Positions 1-8,839 of a DNA stretch of 64,000 nucleotides are shown here, in pieces (the stretch's first letter is position 1; every line of letters begins with the position of its first letter). This DNA comes from Pseudomonas sp. (GTDB taxonomy: Bacteria > Pseudomonadota > Gammaproteobacteria > Pseudomonadales > Pseudomonadaceae). The notes beneath the pieces were generated by a model. The model ran no database searches. It had not been told where the DNA came from and saw nothing but the letters and a program-made list of their open reading frames with translations. The translations under genes were made by a program, and so were the position numbers. The stretch covers positions 1 through 64,000 of the forward strand of contig NZ_JAUXXP010000011.1 of NCBI RefSeq assembly GCF_030684895.1, written 5' to 3'.

Positions 1-138
1 GTAGCCTGGCCAGAAAGCGGCAAGATCAATAGGATGCATGGTGACAGCAGGGTGCAGGGGTTGGTGTGTTTGGCGACTGCCAATTTACCTGCATCCCTGA
101 CTGTCAATCCTCTCTTTCCCACGATCCCGCGAAGAACC

Positions 139-163
139 AAAAAAAGGGGCGCCGTAGCGCCCC
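139..163 (-). terminator. Terminator downstream of purC
   Basis: A 7-bp GC stem (146-152 with 157-163) and a 4-nt loop are followed, reading the minus strand, by a run of seven T residues (139-145). This is a standard intrinsic terminator about 35 nt past the purC stop. Positions 1-138 hold no gene that I can support. Confidence 0.85.
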
Positions 164-196
164 TCTGTGTCGCGGTTACCCGCGCACTGCAGCGAT

Positions 197-1066
197 TTAG
201 ACGGTCAGGCGCGTCAGGGCTTCGCGGTATTTGTCGGCGGTTTTCTGCGCGACGTCGGCGGGCACTGCTGGGGCTGGTGGCTCTTTGTTCCAGCCGGTGG
301 ATTCCAGCCAGTCACGCACAAACTGCTTGTCGAAGCTTGGTGGGTTCTTGCCTTCTACATAGCTGTCCGCTGGCCAGAAGCGGCTGGAGTCCGGGGTCAG
401 GGCTTCGTCCATCAGGGTCAGGGTGCCGTCTTCATCCAGGCCGAATTCGAACTTGGTGTCGGCGATGATGATGCCGCGCGTGGCTGCGTATTCGACCGCT
501 GCGCTGTACAGGGCAATGGCGGTGTCGCGCACTTTGGCGGCCAGCTCTGCGCCAATAATCGCTTCGCACTGCTCGAAGCTGATGTTCTCGTCGTGGTCGC
601 CCACGGCGGCCTTGGTCGAGGGGGTGAAGATCGGCTGCGGCAGTTTGGCCGCTTCTTTGAGGCCCGCTGGCAGTTGGATGCCGCAGACGGTGCCGCTTTT
701 CTGGTATTCCTTCCAGCCGGAGCCGACGATATAGCCACGGACGATGGCTTCCACCGCGACCGGCTTAAGTCGCTTGGCGACTACTGCGCGGCCTTCCACC
801 AGCGGCAGTTCGGCGGCCGGGACGATGTCTTCAACCTTGTCGCCGGTGAAGTGGTTGGGCACCAGGTCCTTGAGCTTGTCGAACCAGAAGTTGGAGATGG
901 CGGTGAGGATCTTGCCCTTTTCCGGGATCGGCTCGTTGAGGATCACGTCGAATGCCGAAAGGCGGTCGGTGGCGACCATCAGCATGCGTTTGTCGTCGAT
1001 CTCGTATAGATCACGGACTTTGCCCGAATAGATTTTCTTCAGGCTCAGGGTGGTGGCTGTGCTCAT
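197..1066 (-). CDS. purC: SAICAR synthetase, long (ADE1-like) form
   Basis: This enzyme joins aspartate to CAIR to give SAICAR in purine synthesis. Family motifs are SGKVRDLYE near residue 14, DRLSAFD at 34-40, the segment around residues 145-161 (FTPSTKA...GDHDEN), and DTKFEFG in the C-terminal half. The ATG at 1066 is chosen because the product then begins just before the conserved core; nine upstream in-frame codons look spurious. The protein is 289 aa, clearly longer than the roughly 236-aa PurC usual in Pseudomonas and E. coli, and resembles the long SAICAR synthetases of yeast and many beta-proteobacteria. It lies downstream of dapA-bamC, where pseudomonads normally carry the short PurC. 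The enzyme assignment is secure. Displacement of, or coexistence with, a short PurC is inference. Confidence 0.93.
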   Translation of the reverse strand: MSTATTLSLKKIYSGKVRDLYEIDDKRMLMVATDRLSAFDVILNEPIPEKGKILTAISNFWFDKLKDLVPNHFTGDKVEDIVPAAELPLVEGRAVVAKRLKPVAVEAIVRGYIVGSGWKEYQKSGTVCGIQLPAGLKEAAKLPQPIFTPSTKAAVGDHDENISFEQCEAIIGAELAAKVRDTAIALYSAAVEYAATRGIIIADTKFEFGLDEDGTLTLMDEALTPDSSRFWPADSYVEGKNPPSFDKQFVRDWLESTGWNKEPPAPAVPADVAQKTADKYREALTRLTV

Positions 1067-1090
1067 GTCGGAATTTCCGCCTTTGGTAAA

Positions 1091-1120
1091 CAAAACAGGC
1101 GAAACCCGCCGGGTTTCGCC
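1091..1120 (-). terminator. Hairpin terminator between bamC and purC
   Basis: A perfect 10-bp stem (1098-1107 with 1111-1120) and a 3-nt loop are followed on the minus strand by a T-rich tract (1091-1097). It probably ends the dapA-bamC transcript. purC starts only 25 nt later, so purC needs its own nearby promoter or depends on readthrough. Confidence 0.7.
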
Positions 1121-1153
1121 TATTGGTAGTGCCGGTGCAGCAGTTACCTGCTG

Positions 1154-2272
1154 TCAGCCAAGGTTTTCCTGGATCAGGTCCAGCACCTTGCGCGCCACGT
1201 CGGACGGGGCAATGGTGTTGAGGTCTTTTTCCACGGTGACCTGCACGCTGTCGCCAACGGCGGTCAGGCGTACCTGATAGCGCTCGGCGCGGGCGTCGAT
1301 CTCTTCCTTGCTTGGCGCGCTGCCAAACACGCTGCCGAAGAAGCCAGGCTTGTCGTCCGGCTTCTGCGCGCGTTCGGCGAGGTTGATGTAGTACACGCCC
1401 AGGCTGCGGTTGATGTCGTCGATACGCACATCAGCCATTTCCAGGGAGCGACCGACACCGGACCAGGCGCGGTCGAAATCAGCACCCAGGCTCAGCACCG
1501 GGTTGCCGTTGCCGTCTTCGGACAGGCTAACGCGATTCGGTGCGTCGTAATCACGGGCGGCCAGCAGGGAGACCGAACCACCCTGCTCGGCGCTGCGCGC
1601 CAGGGTCACGAGCATTTCATCGAGCAGCGCAGCATCCAGACTTGGGTTGCTGCTGCGGTTGGTGAAGGCGACATCGGCAGTGCTGCCGGCAGGACGCTCG
1701 GCGCTGACCACGAAGATTTCGCTGGTGTTGCGCTGCACACCTGGCTCGATACGCACCCGCACGCGGGTTTCGGCATCAGGATTGACGCCGGATACACGGC
1801 TGCTCAGACGACGGGCCATGGACTCGGACAGGGCATCAAAACGCTGCCAGGAGGTGCTGAATTCGCCCGTTTGCGGACGCTCTTCAGCAATCTGGAAGCC
1901 GTTGTCAGCAAAGAACTGACGCGCTACAGGCCAGACTTCAGCCGGTACGCGCTGCGCCACGACCCAGCGCGACTCGCCGCTCTTTTGCAGGCTGAACTCG
2001 CTGGCATCACCGGCTACAGCCAGGGCTTGCGGGCGCGGCACGATAAATTCGCCAGTGTCGGTGGTGGTGGCGACCTGCTGCGGCACGGGCAGCAATGGGT
2101 CGATACGTTTGGCGTCGACGTTTGGCGGGATTTGCATCGTGGCCGTTTGACGGGCTTCGAGGTAGTCGCTGCCACGGTCACGGAAATAGCCGTTTTCGCC
2201 ATAGATCCAGCCGCAACCGCTGGTGCCAGCGATGATCAGGGCCAGGGCGGAGAGTCCGGTGAGTCGCTTCAT
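1154..2272 (-). CDS. bamC: Outer membrane assembly lipoprotein BamC (NlpB)
   Basis: This is the lipoprotein subunit of the BAM complex, which inserts beta-barrel proteins into the outer membrane. The 372-aa protein starts with a lipoprotein signal (basic MKR, hydrophobic stretch, lipobox GTSGC with acylated Cys20). A poorly structured segment with the family signature GYFRDRGSDYLEARQ follows, then two regions fitting the BamC helix-grip domains (about residues 90-220 and 240-370). The gene starts 17 nt after the dapA stop, and the dapA-bamC pairing is typical of gamma-proteobacteria. Expression is probably from the dapA promoter. Confidence 0.95.
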   Translation of the reverse strand: MKRLTGLSALALIIAGTSGCGWIYGENGYFRDRGSDYLEARQTATMQIPPNVDAKRIDPLLPVPQQVATTTDTGEFIVPRPQALAVAGDASEFSLQKSGESRWVVAQRVPAEVWPVARQFFADNGFQIAEERPQTGEFSTSWQRFDALSESMARRLSSRVSGVNPDAETRVRVRIEPGVQRNTSEIFVVSAERPAGSTADVAFTNRSSNPSLDAALLDEMLVTLARSAEQGGSVSLLAARDYDAPNRVSLSEDGNGNPVLSLGADFDRAWSGVGRSLEMADVRIDDINRSLGVYYINLAERAQKPDDKPGFFGSVFGSAPSKEEIDARAERYQVRLTAVGDSVQVTVEKDLNTIAPSDVARKVLDLIQENLG

Positions 2273-2289
2273 GCGTAGTAATTCCTCAA

Positions 2290-3168
2290 TTAAACCAATA
2301 CGCCGGACTGGCGCAGGGCCTGACGCAGCGGTTCATGACAACGTGGGCTGAGCCAGGTCAGTGGCAGACGGATACCGTCTGGCATCAAACCCATTTCATG
2401 CAGAGCCCATTTCACCGGAATCGGGTTGGATTCGATAAACAGCGCCTTGTGCAGTGGCATCAAGCGGTCGTTGATTGCCCGGGCAATCGCCGCTTCACCG
2501 CGCATGGCAGCTGCGCACAGATCACTCATGGCGCGCGGGGCGACGTTGGCGGTTACCGAGATATTGCCCTTGCCGCCCATCAGCATCAGCTCGACGGCAG
2601 TGGCGTCATCACCGGAATAGACCAGGAAGTCCTTGCTTACGCGATCCAGTACTTCCTGGCCGCGCTGCAGGTCGCCAGTGGCTTCCTTGATACCGATGAT
2701 GTTGTCGATCTTGGCCAGGCGCTCAACCGTCTCAGGCAGCATGTCGCAGACCGTGCGGCCCGGCACGTTGTAGAGGATCTGCGGGATGGCCACCGATTCG
2801 GCGATGTGGCGGAAGTGCAGGTACAGACCTTCCTGAGTCGGCTTGTTGTAATACGGGGTGACCAATAGGCAGGCATCGGCGCCGACATCTTTGGCGGCGC
2901 GGGTCAGTTCGACCGATTCACGGGTGGAGTTACCACCGGTGCCGGCGATAACCGGAATGCGCCCGGCGACCTGATCGACAATGCGCTTGATCACTTCGAT
3001 GTGTTCAGGCACCTCAAGGGTCGCCGACTCGCCGGTAGTGCCGACTGCGACGATGGCATTGGTGCCCTCCTGCAGGTGGAAATCCACCAGTTTGCTCAGG
3101 CTGTCCCAATCAAGACCACCTTGTGCATCCATGGGCGTAACCAGTGCCACCATACTGCCCGCAATCAT
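2290..3168 (-). CDS. dapA: 4-hydroxy-tetrahydrodipicolinate synthase
   Basis: DapA condenses pyruvate with aspartate semialdehyde, the first committed step to diaminopimelate and lysine. The 292-aa protein has the Schiff-base Lys161 in GIKEATGD, Tyr133 in LYNVPGRT, Thr44-Thr45 in VGTTGES and Arg138, all in the E. coli numbering register. The ATG at 3168 is preceded by AGGAG at 7-nt spacing and begins the family-typical [12 protein letters not shown]; a further 67 upstream in-frame codons have no family similarity. It is first in the dapA-bamC unit and divergent from gcvR. Confidence 0.97.
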   Translation of the reverse strand: MIAGSMVALVTPMDAQGGLDWDSLSKLVDFHLQEGTNAIVAVGTTGESATLEVPEHIEVIKRIVDQVAGRIPVIAGTGGNSTRESVELTRAAKDVGADACLLVTPYYNKPTQEGLYLHFRHIAESVAIPQILYNVPGRTVCDMLPETVERLAKIDNIIGIKEATGDLQRGQEVLDRVSKDFLVYSGDDATAVELMLMGGKGNISVTANVAPRAMSDLCAAAMRGEAAIARAINDRLMPLHKALFIESNPIPVKWALHEMGLMPDGIRLPLTWLSPRCHEPLRQALRQSGVLV

Positions 3169-3402
3169 GCAACCGCTCCTGCCGGAAAAAGAGAGCCGTA
3201 ATGGTACTGGGGCCACCTGCCTTGCACAAGCGAAGTACCGAGGCTGTGATGCAACGCGTATACAATCTTTCTCGGGCAAACGCGGCACATTCCTCACCAC
3301 CCAGCCGCGCCGGCATTCCCCTGAGCGGTGCTTTTCGCTACCCTTCCGGCTTTGATCGGCGCTGCGCACGCAGGCCGACCGCTTATCGTTTAGGAAGGCT
3401 GC

Positions 3403-3960
3403 ATGTCCACCCCCCTAGTTCGCGAACAATTCCTGCTTATCAGCGCCCTCGGCCCCAACGCCATGGAGCTGACCAACGTGCTCTGCCGCACCAGCCACGA
3501 GAACCGTTGCGCCGTGGTCAGCACCCGCCTGAGTCGGCATGGCGAGTACAGCGCGCTGGTGTTGCAGATCTCCGGCAGCTGGGATGCTCTGGTGCGCCTG
3601 GAGTCGAGCCTGCCAGCGCTGGCGAAGAAGCACAGCTTCTCGGTCAATGTGATTCGCAGTGCCGCCTCGGAAAGCCGCCCACAGGCGCTGCCTTATGTGG
3701 CGTATGTCAGCTCGGCCTACCGCCCGGACATCCTTAATGAGCTGTGCCAGTTCTTTCTCGACCATCACGTCGAGCTGGAAAACCTCACCTGCGATACCTA
3801 TCAAGCTCCGCAGACTGGCGGCACCATGCTCAACGCCACTCTGACCGTGACCCTGCCAGCCGGTACGCAGATCAGCTGGTTACGTGATCAGTTCCTCGAC
3901 TTTGCCGATGCGTTGAACCTGGATGCGCTGATTGAGCCTTGGCGTCCACAAAATCCATAA
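3403..3960 (+). CDS. gcvR: GcvR-like ACT-domain regulator
   Basis: In E. coli, GcvR antagonises the activator GcvA of the glycine cleavage operon. The 185-aa protein consists of two ACT-like halves (about 8-85 and 94-172), with no DNA-binding domain and no membrane segment, as in the family. A clear AGGAAGG ribosome site precedes the ATG. It is followed after 10 nt by bcp, so the two are probably cotranscribed. This matches the pseudomonad dapA-gcvR-bcp order. The regulatory target here is inferred from the family. Confidence 0.88.
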   Translation: MSTPLVREQFLLISALGPNAMELTNVLCRTSHENRCAVVSTRLSRHGEYSALVLQISGSWDALVRLESSLPALAKKHSFSVNVIRSAASESRPQALPYVAYVSSAYRPDILNELCQFFLDHHVELENLTCDTYQAPQTGGTMLNATLTVTLPAGTQISWLRDQFLDFADALNLDALIEPWRPQNP

Positions 3961-3970
3961 GGAGATTTTT

Positions 3971-4444
3971 ATGGCCGTAGCACTCGACACCCCGGTTGCA
4001 GACTTCCAGGCCCAGGCCACCAGCGGCCAGACCGTTCAGCTGTCCGCACTCAAGGGCCAGCAAGTGGTGATCTACTTCTACCCGAAGGACAGCACCCCGG
4101 GCTGTACCACCGAGGGGCAGGGTTTTCGTGATCAGTACCCGGCGTTTCAAGCAGCCAACACGCTGATCTTCGGTGTGTCGCGCGACAGCCTGAAATCCCA
4201 CGAGAACTTCAAGTGCAAGCAGGAATTCCCCTTCGAGCTGATCTCCGACAAGGATGAAGCCGTCTGCCAGCTGTTCGATGTGATCAAGCTGAAGAAGCTC
4301 TACGGCAAGGAATACCTGGGCGTGGACCGCAGCACCTTCCTGATCGATAAAGCAGGCGTACTGCGCCAGGAATGGCGCGGCGTGAAAGTACCCGGGCATG
4401 TCGATGCGGTATTGGCCGCAGCCCAGGCGCTGAATAAAGCCTGA
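3971..4444 (+). CDS. bcp: Thioredoxin-dependent peroxiredoxin (BCP/PrxQ)
   Basis: This 157-aa peroxidase reduces hydrogen peroxide and organic peroxides. The peroxidatic Cys45 lies in STPGCTTEGQGFRD within a thioredoxin fold. The resolving Cys five residues later in E. coli BCP is Gln here, so recycling should be 1-Cys or use another cysteine, such as the one in HENFKCKQ near residue 81. The chosen ATG follows AAGGAG with 7-nt spacing. The gene lies directly after gcvR and ends at a strong bidirectional terminator. Confidence 0.95.
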   Translation: MAVALDTPVADFQAQATSGQTVQLSALKGQQVVIYFYPKDSTPGCTTEGQGFRDQYPAFQAANTLIFGVSRDSLKSHENFKCKQEFPFELISDKDEAVCQLFDVIKLKKLYGKEYLGVDRSTFLIDKAGVLRQEWRGVKVPGHVDAVLAAAQALNKA

Positions 4445-4454
4445 ATCGCACGCG

Positions 4455-4484
4455 TAAAAAGCCGGTCAATTGACCGGCTTTTTA
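4455..4484. terminator. Bidirectional terminator between bcp and the PerM-like gene
   Basis: An inverted repeat with a GC core (4461-4468 with 4471-4478) is flanked by an A-run on the left and a T-run on the right, so it can end the convergent transcripts from both sides. Confidence 0.88.
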
Positions 4485-4494
4485 TTGCCAGCAG

Positions 4495-5559
4495 CTATTC
4501 CGCCGCCACCTGCTCACTGCGCGGCCAAGCGTCGATCACGGCCTTGAACAACGTGGCCAGCGGGATGGCGAAGAACACGCCCCAGAAACCCCACATGCCG
4601 CCAAACAGCAGCACCGCGCAGATGATCGCCACCGGGTGCAGATTGACCGCCTCGGAGAACAGCAGCGGCACCAGGACGTTGCCATCCAGCGCCTGGATGA
4701 TCCCGTAGACCACCATCAGGTAGATGAACTGATCACCAAAGCCCCACTGGAACAACCCGATCAGCGCCACCGGCACCGTCACCACCACCGCGCCGATATA
4801 CGGCACCACCACCGACAGGCCGACAAACAAGGCCAGCAGCGCCGCATAGTTAAGCCCCAGGGCAACAAAGGCGATATAGGTCACCACGCCGCAAATGATG
4901 ATCTCGATCACCTTGCCACGGATGTAGTTGGCAATCTGCTTGTTCATTTCCTCGGCCACCCGGGTGATCAGGGCACGCTCACGCGGCAGATAACCGCGAA
5001 ACCAGGCGCCGATCAGCTCCCGATCCTTGAGAAAGAAGAACACCAGAATTGGCACCAGCACCAGGTAGATCATGATGCTGACCAGCATCGGCAAGCTCGA
5101 TAAGGAAAACGACAGCGCCCACTGGCCAAACTTGCCGACCTCACCACGCACGCCCTCAATCAGCTGCAGCACCTGAACATCGGTAATCAGCGTTGGGTAA
5201 CGCTCCGGCAGCAGCAGAAACAGCGACTGCCACTCCCCGAGCATGCGCGGCAGTTCATTGAACAAGGTGCTCAACTGTTGCCAGAGCAGTGGCATCAACA
5301 CCAGCAGAAACAGCCCCAGCATGCTTAGAAACAGGGTGAACACTAGCCACACCGCCACCACCTGCGGTAAGCGCAGGCGCTCAAAGGCATTCACCAGACC
5401 CTGCATCAAAAACGCCAGCACCAGGCCCGTCAGCACCGGAGCCAACATGCCGCCTAGATTCAGGATCGCGGCAAAACCAAGCACCAACAGCACCGCGAGC
5501 ACCACCGCCTGCTCATCAGAAAAATAGCGATGCAACCAATCCTGAAACACCTTGAACAT
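4495..5559 (-). CDS. AI-2E/PerM-family membrane protein
   Basis: A 354-aa polytopic inner-membrane protein of the AI-2E transporter (PerM/YdiK/TqsA) family. Hydrophobic segments fall near residues 18-55, 65-95, 150-180, 210-270 and 280-340. Between them lie a soluble loop (about 95-150) and the family-typical VPYIGAVVV and LHPVAIICAVLLFGGMWG stretches. The ATG at 5559 follows AAGGAG. The substrate is not predictable: members have been linked to autoinducer-2, Na+/H+ exchange or nothing known. A second member of the family lies at 38188-39279. tusA is 66 nt upstream on the same strand. Confidence 0.88.
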   Translation of the reverse strand: MFKVFQDWLHRYFSDEQAVVLAVLLVLGFAAILNLGGMLAPVLTGLVLAFLMQGLVNAFERLRLPQVVAVWLVFTLFLSMLGLFLLVLMPLLWQQLSTLFNELPRMLGEWQSLFLLLPERYPTLITDVQVLQLIEGVRGEVGKFGQWALSFSLSSLPMLVSIMIYLVLVPILVFFFLKDRELIGAWFRGYLPRERALITRVAEEMNKQIANYIRGKVIEIIICGVVTYIAFVALGLNYAALLALFVGLSVVVPYIGAVVVTVPVALIGLFQWGFGDQFIYLMVVYGIIQALDGNVLVPLLFSEAVNLHPVAIICAVLLFGGMWGFWGVFFAIPLATLFKAVIDAWPRSEQVAAE

Positions 5560-5625
5560 CGTGACTCCTTACTTGGGCAGCGCCTTCATAGGCTGCCTCA
5601 TAATCCGCACTTGTCGCAGTAAACC

Positions 5626-5877
5626 CTAAGCCTTGCGCAGCCAATAACGGTACACGCCATTATCGACCTCTTCACGCAGCAGACTATGCCCGGCCAGACT
5701 GGCGAAGGCACGGAAATCCCGCTGCGAGCCGGCATCGGTGGCCTCTATCTTAAGCACCGCACCACTGGCCAGACGATTGAGCTCCAGCTTGGCCTTAAGC
5801 AAAGGTAGCGGGCAGTTGAGTCCGCTGGCGTCCAGTTGCGCGTCGAAGTCTTCGGCACGCCATTGCATATCAGTCAT
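5626..5877 (-). CDS. tusA: Sulfur-carrier protein TusA
   Basis: An 83-aa TusA/SirA-like sulfur-transfer protein. The persulfide-carrying Cys22 sits in the family motif CPxP (NCPLPLLKAK). Relatives pass sulfur to tRNA 2-thiouridine synthesis and molybdenum cofactor; the PAO1 equivalent (PA1006) has been tied to molybdenum homeostasis. The ATG at 5877 is preceded by GGAG, and a longer upstream reading has no family match. It is divergent from bepA and upstream of the PerM-like gene, as in other pseudomonads. Confidence 0.93.
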   Translation of the reverse strand: MTDMQWRAEDFDAQLDASGLNCPLPLLKAKLELNRLASGAVLKIEATDAGSQRDFRAFASLAGHSLLREEVDNGVYRYWLRKA

Positions 5878-5983
5878 TGAGCCACTCCAGGAAGGCCGCA
5901 AGGATACCCAAGGCCGCACAACCCTGGCCAGCACCGCCGCCAGCCAGCTACAGTAGCGCCTTTGTTCGACACGAGCTTTGTGC

Positions 5984-7417
5984 ATGAGCCTTCTGCGCCC
6001 TACCCTGTTGACGCTGGCCTGCCTGCTGGCAGCCCCCGCCATGGCCAGTGACCTGCCCTCCCTTGGCGATGCCAGTTCCGCCATCGTTTCCCCGCAGCAA
6101 GAACACCAGCTGGGCCGTGCATGGCTGAGCCTGGTGCGCGGCCAAGTCAGCCAGCTCGACGATCCGCAGCTCAAGGACTTCGTCGAAACCAGCGTCTATC
6201 GCCTGAGCGAAACCAGCCAGCTGCAGGATCGCCGCCTGGAGTTCGTCCTGCTCAACAGCCCGCAGATCAACGCCTTTGCCGCACCCGGCGGGATTGTCGG
6301 GGTCAACGGCGGCCTGTTTCTGTATGCCCAGACCGAAGCTGAATACGCCTCGGTCATGGCTCACGAACTGGCGCACTTGTCACAACGCCACTTTGCTCGA
6401 GGGCTAGAAGCGCAACAGCGCATGCAGATCCCGGTCATGGCCGGCCTGCTCGCGGGTATCGTCGCAGCGGCTGCCGGCGCGGGTGATCTGGGTATCGCTG
6501 CCATCGCCTCGACCCAGGCCGCCGCCATGCAGGAACAGCGGCGCTTCTCTCGGCAGAACGAGCAGGAAGCCGACCGCATCGGCCTGGTCAACCTGGAAAA
6601 AGCCGGCTTTGACCCACGCGCCATGCCCAGCATGTTCGAGCGCCTGATGCGCCAGTACCGCTACGACCGCAAACCGCCGGAATTCCTCCTCACTCACCCG
6701 GTGTCGGAGTCGCGTATCGCCGATACCCGCAACCGCGCCGAACAGTACAAAGCCACAGGCATCACCGACAGCGTGCGCTACCAGCTGATGCGCGCACGCG
6801 TGCAGCTGACCTACGAAGAAACCCCAGGGGTCGCCGCTAAGCGCTTTCGCAATATGCTCGACGAAAACCCACAACTGGAAGCCGCGCGCTACGGCCTGGC
6901 GATTGCGCAGATCAAAAGTGGCCAGCACAAGGAGGCCCGCGAGTCCCTGCAACCGCTGCTGGCAAACTCACCCAATGATGTGGCCTACAACCTGGCGCAA
7001 GTTGAACTGGATATGGCCGCCAATCGCCTGAGCGACGCGCAAAGCCGGATTACCCGGCTGCTGACCCTTTACCCGAACAACTACCCGGTCAACCAGGCGC
7101 ATATTGACCTGCTGATGAAGCAGGTCCGCACCCAGGAAGCCGAACGCGCCCTCGACGACATGCTGAAAAGTCGCGGCAAAGATCCGGATGTCTGGTATCA
7201 GGTAGCCGAAGTGCGCGGCCTGAGCGGCAATACCATCGGCCTGCACCAAGCCCGTGGCGAATTCTTCGCCCTGGTCGGTGACTACAACCAGGCCCTTGAA
7301 CAGCTCGACTTTGCCAAGCGCCGCGCCAGCAATAACTTCCAACTCGCCTCACGCATCGACGCCAGGCAGCGCGAGCTGATGGAAGAACAGCGCATCATCG
7401 AGCAGATGCTTCGCTAG
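5984..7417 (+). CDS. bepA: Periplasmic M48 metalloprotease BepA (YfgC)
   Basis: This periplasmic chaperone/protease helps assemble or degrade outer-membrane proteins such as LptD, acting with BAM. The 477-aa protein has a cleavable signal (residues 1-21, ending AMA), an M48 domain with HELAH at 127-131 and the third zinc ligand Glu195 in NEQEAD, and a TPR-rich C-terminal half (about 270-470). The ATG at 5984 starts directly on the signal peptide; a TTG two codons earlier is possible but less likely. No strong ribosome site is visible. A terminator follows. Confidence 0.94.
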   Translation: MSLLRPTLLTLACLLAAPAMASDLPSLGDASSAIVSPQQEHQLGRAWLSLVRGQVSQLDDPQLKDFVETSVYRLSETSQLQDRRLEFVLLNSPQINAFAAPGGIVGVNGGLFLYAQTEAEYASVMAHELAHLSQRHFARGLEAQQRMQIPVMAGLLAGIVAAAAGAGDLGIAAIASTQAAAMQEQRRFSRQNEQEADRIGLVNLEKAGFDPRAMPSMFERLMRQYRYDRKPPEFLLTHPVSESRIADTRNRAEQYKATGITDSVRYQLMRARVQLTYEETPGVAAKRFRNMLDENPQLEAARYGLAIAQIKSGQHKEARESLQPLLANSPNDVAYNLAQVELDMAANRLSDAQSRITRLLTLYPNNYPVNQAHIDLLMKQVRTQEAERALDDMLKSRGKDPDVWYQVAEVRGLSGNTIGLHQARGEFFALVGDYNQALEQLDFAKRRASNNFQLASRIDARQRELMEEQRIIEQMLR

Positions 7418-7436
7418 CACTGCGCGCCCTAGAAAC

Positions 7437-7465
7437 GAAAAAGCCAGGCAAATGCCTGGCTTTCT
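7437..7465. terminator. Bidirectional terminator between bepA and nadA
   Basis: A 9-bp stem (7442-7450 with 7453-7461) is flanked by A-rich sequence on the left and T-rich on the right, and lies between the convergent bepA and nadA stops. Confidence 0.85.
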
Positions 7466-7477
7466 CATACAGCTCGC

Positions 7478-8536
7478 TTAAGCGTTGCCGCTCAGCTTGA
7501 GCCGCGCAGCCTGGGTAAAATCGAGCATACGCTTGAGCGGCTTGATCGCTTTGGGGATCAATGCCGGGTCGACAAATATCTCATTACTACCCTCACGCAA
7601 GCACTCCAAGGTGCGCTGCAGAGTATTCATGGCCATCCACGGACAATGCGCGCAGCTACGGCAAGCAGCGCCGTTGCCGGCGGTGGGCGCGGCAACAAAC
7701 TCCTTGTCCGGACACAGCTGCTGCATCTTGTAGAAGATGCCGGCGTCGGTGGCGACGATAAAGGTCTTGTTCGGCAGACGCTGCGCCGCGGCGATCAGCT
7801 GACTGGTAGAACCCACTGCATCGGCCAGATCGATCACCGCTGTCGGCGACTCGGGGTGCACCAGCACGGCGGCATCCGGATACAGCGCCTTCATATCTTC
7901 CAGCTGCTTGGCTTTGAACTCTTCGTGGACGATGCAGGCGCCGTCCCACAGCAGCATGTCGGCGCCGGTTTTGTTCTGGATATAACGCCCCAGATGCTGG
8001 TCCGGTGCCCAGATGATGCTTTCGCCGTTATCCATCAGGTGCTCGACAATCTCTACCGCGCAGCTGGAGGTCACCACCCAATCAGCCCGCGCCTTCACCG
8101 CCGCCGAGGTATTGGCATACACCACTACCGTGCGCTGCGGGTGCTGATCGCAGAACGCCGAAAACTCTTCCACCGGACAACCCAGATCAAGCGAGCAAGT
8201 CGCCTCAAGCGTCGGCATCAGCACGCGCTTTTCCGGATTAAGGATTTTCGCCGTTTCGCCCATAAATTTAACGCCGGCTACCAGCACGGTCTGCGCCGGG
8301 TGCTGATTGCCGAAACGGGCCATTTCCAGCGAGTCGGAAACGCAGCCGCCGGTTTCTTCGGCCAAGGCCTGCAGCACCGGGTCGCAGTAATAGTGCGCCA
8401 CCAGCACGGCGTTCTGCTTTTTCAGCTCGGCAGCGATTTCAGCGCGGTAAAAAGCCTCTTGCTCAGGCGTCAACGGCTTGGGCTGCTTGGCGTCGAGGTG
8501 GGCTTGCACCAGTAGGCGTTCGGAAATCTGGGTCAT
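7478..8536 (-). CDS. nadA: Quinolinate synthase A
   Basis: NadA condenses iminoaspartate with dihydroxyacetone phosphate to quinolinate for NAD synthesis, using a [4Fe-4S] cluster. The 352-aa protein has the conserved cysteine regions in [21 protein letters not shown] and [10 protein letters not shown], plus VAHYYCDP and the [12 protein letters not shown] segment. The ATG at 8536 gives the usual MTQIS-type start; the 25 upstream in-frame codons are not family-like. In PAO1 nadA is separated from tRNA-Lys by a large accessory region containing the pqs genes; here the two are only about 170 nt apart. Confidence 0.96.
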   Translation of the reverse strand: MTQISERLLVQAHLDAKQPKPLTPEQEAFYRAEIAAELKKQNAVLVAHYYCDPVLQALAEETGGCVSDSLEMARFGNQHPAQTVLVAGVKFMGETAKILNPEKRVLMPTLEATCSLDLGCPVEEFSAFCDQHPQRTVVVYANTSAAVKARADWVVTSSCAVEIVEHLMDNGESIIWAPDQHLGRYIQNKTGADMLLWDGACIVHEEFKAKQLEDMKALYPDAAVLVHPESPTAVIDLADAVGSTSQLIAAAQRLPNKTFIVATDAGIFYKMQQLCPDKEFVAAPTAGNGAACRSCAHCPWMAMNTLQRTLECLREGSNEIFVDPALIPKAIKPLKRMLDFTQAARLKLSGNA

Positions 8537-8640
8537 GTCATCAGGCTCTGAATATGCTTTCAGTGCAGCGAGTATACCCGCCTGCATCGCGCCGGCGCAG
8601 GCAGCTTGCAACCACGTACAGGCGGTAAAAGTTACAGATA

Positions 8641-8684
8641 CAAAAAAGCCCGAAAATTCCTTTAATCAGAACTTTCAGGCTTCT
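8641..8684 (-). terminator. Probable terminator of the tRNA-Lys transcript
   Basis: An imperfect stem (8646-8655 with 8672-8681, one mismatch) is followed on the minus strand by a T-run (8641-8646). It lies just past the tRNA 3' end and fits the end of a short tRNA transcript. The rest of 8537-8706 shows no gene. Confidence 0.55.
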
Positions 8685-8706
8685 TGACCTTCCGAGGAAG
8701 GAAATA

Positions 8707-8782
8707 TGGTGGGTCGTGTGGGATTCGAACCTACGACCAATTGGTTAAAAGCCAACTGCTCTACCAACTGAGCTAACGACCC
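8707..8782 (-). tRNA. tRNA-Lys (anticodon UUU)
   Basis: The minus strand folds into a complete cloverleaf. The acceptor stem begins GGGTCGT and pairs with ACGACCC. The D-arm has AGCTCAGTTGGTAGAGC, the anticodon loop is CTTTTAA (anticodon TTT), and the T-arm has GGTTCGAATCC. The discriminator is A and CCA is encoded (8707-8709). In P. aeruginosa the tRNA-Lys at this position is a known insertion target for PAPI-1/pKLC102-type islands. No island, integrase or repeated 3' tRNA end is present in this window. Confidence 0.98.
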
Positions 8783-8794
8783 GACGCGAGGCGC

Positions 8795-8822
8795 ATGATA
8801 CTGATTTAATTCAGAAATTCAA
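8795..8822 (-). promoter_or_regulatory. Sigma-70 promoter of tRNA-Lys
   Basis: On the minus strand a TTGAAT (-35, 8817-8822) and TATCAT (-10, 8795-8800) are separated by 16 nt. A GC-rich discriminator follows just before the mature tRNA 5' end at 8782, as is usual for stringently controlled stable RNA promoters. Confidence 0.65.
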
Positions 8823-8839
8823 CACTTCGCGAAAACTTT

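Noticed and set aside
1-138. Possible gene fragment at the window start
   Set aside because: No frame has protein-like composition or a ribosome site; it looks like the intergenic region downstream of purC.
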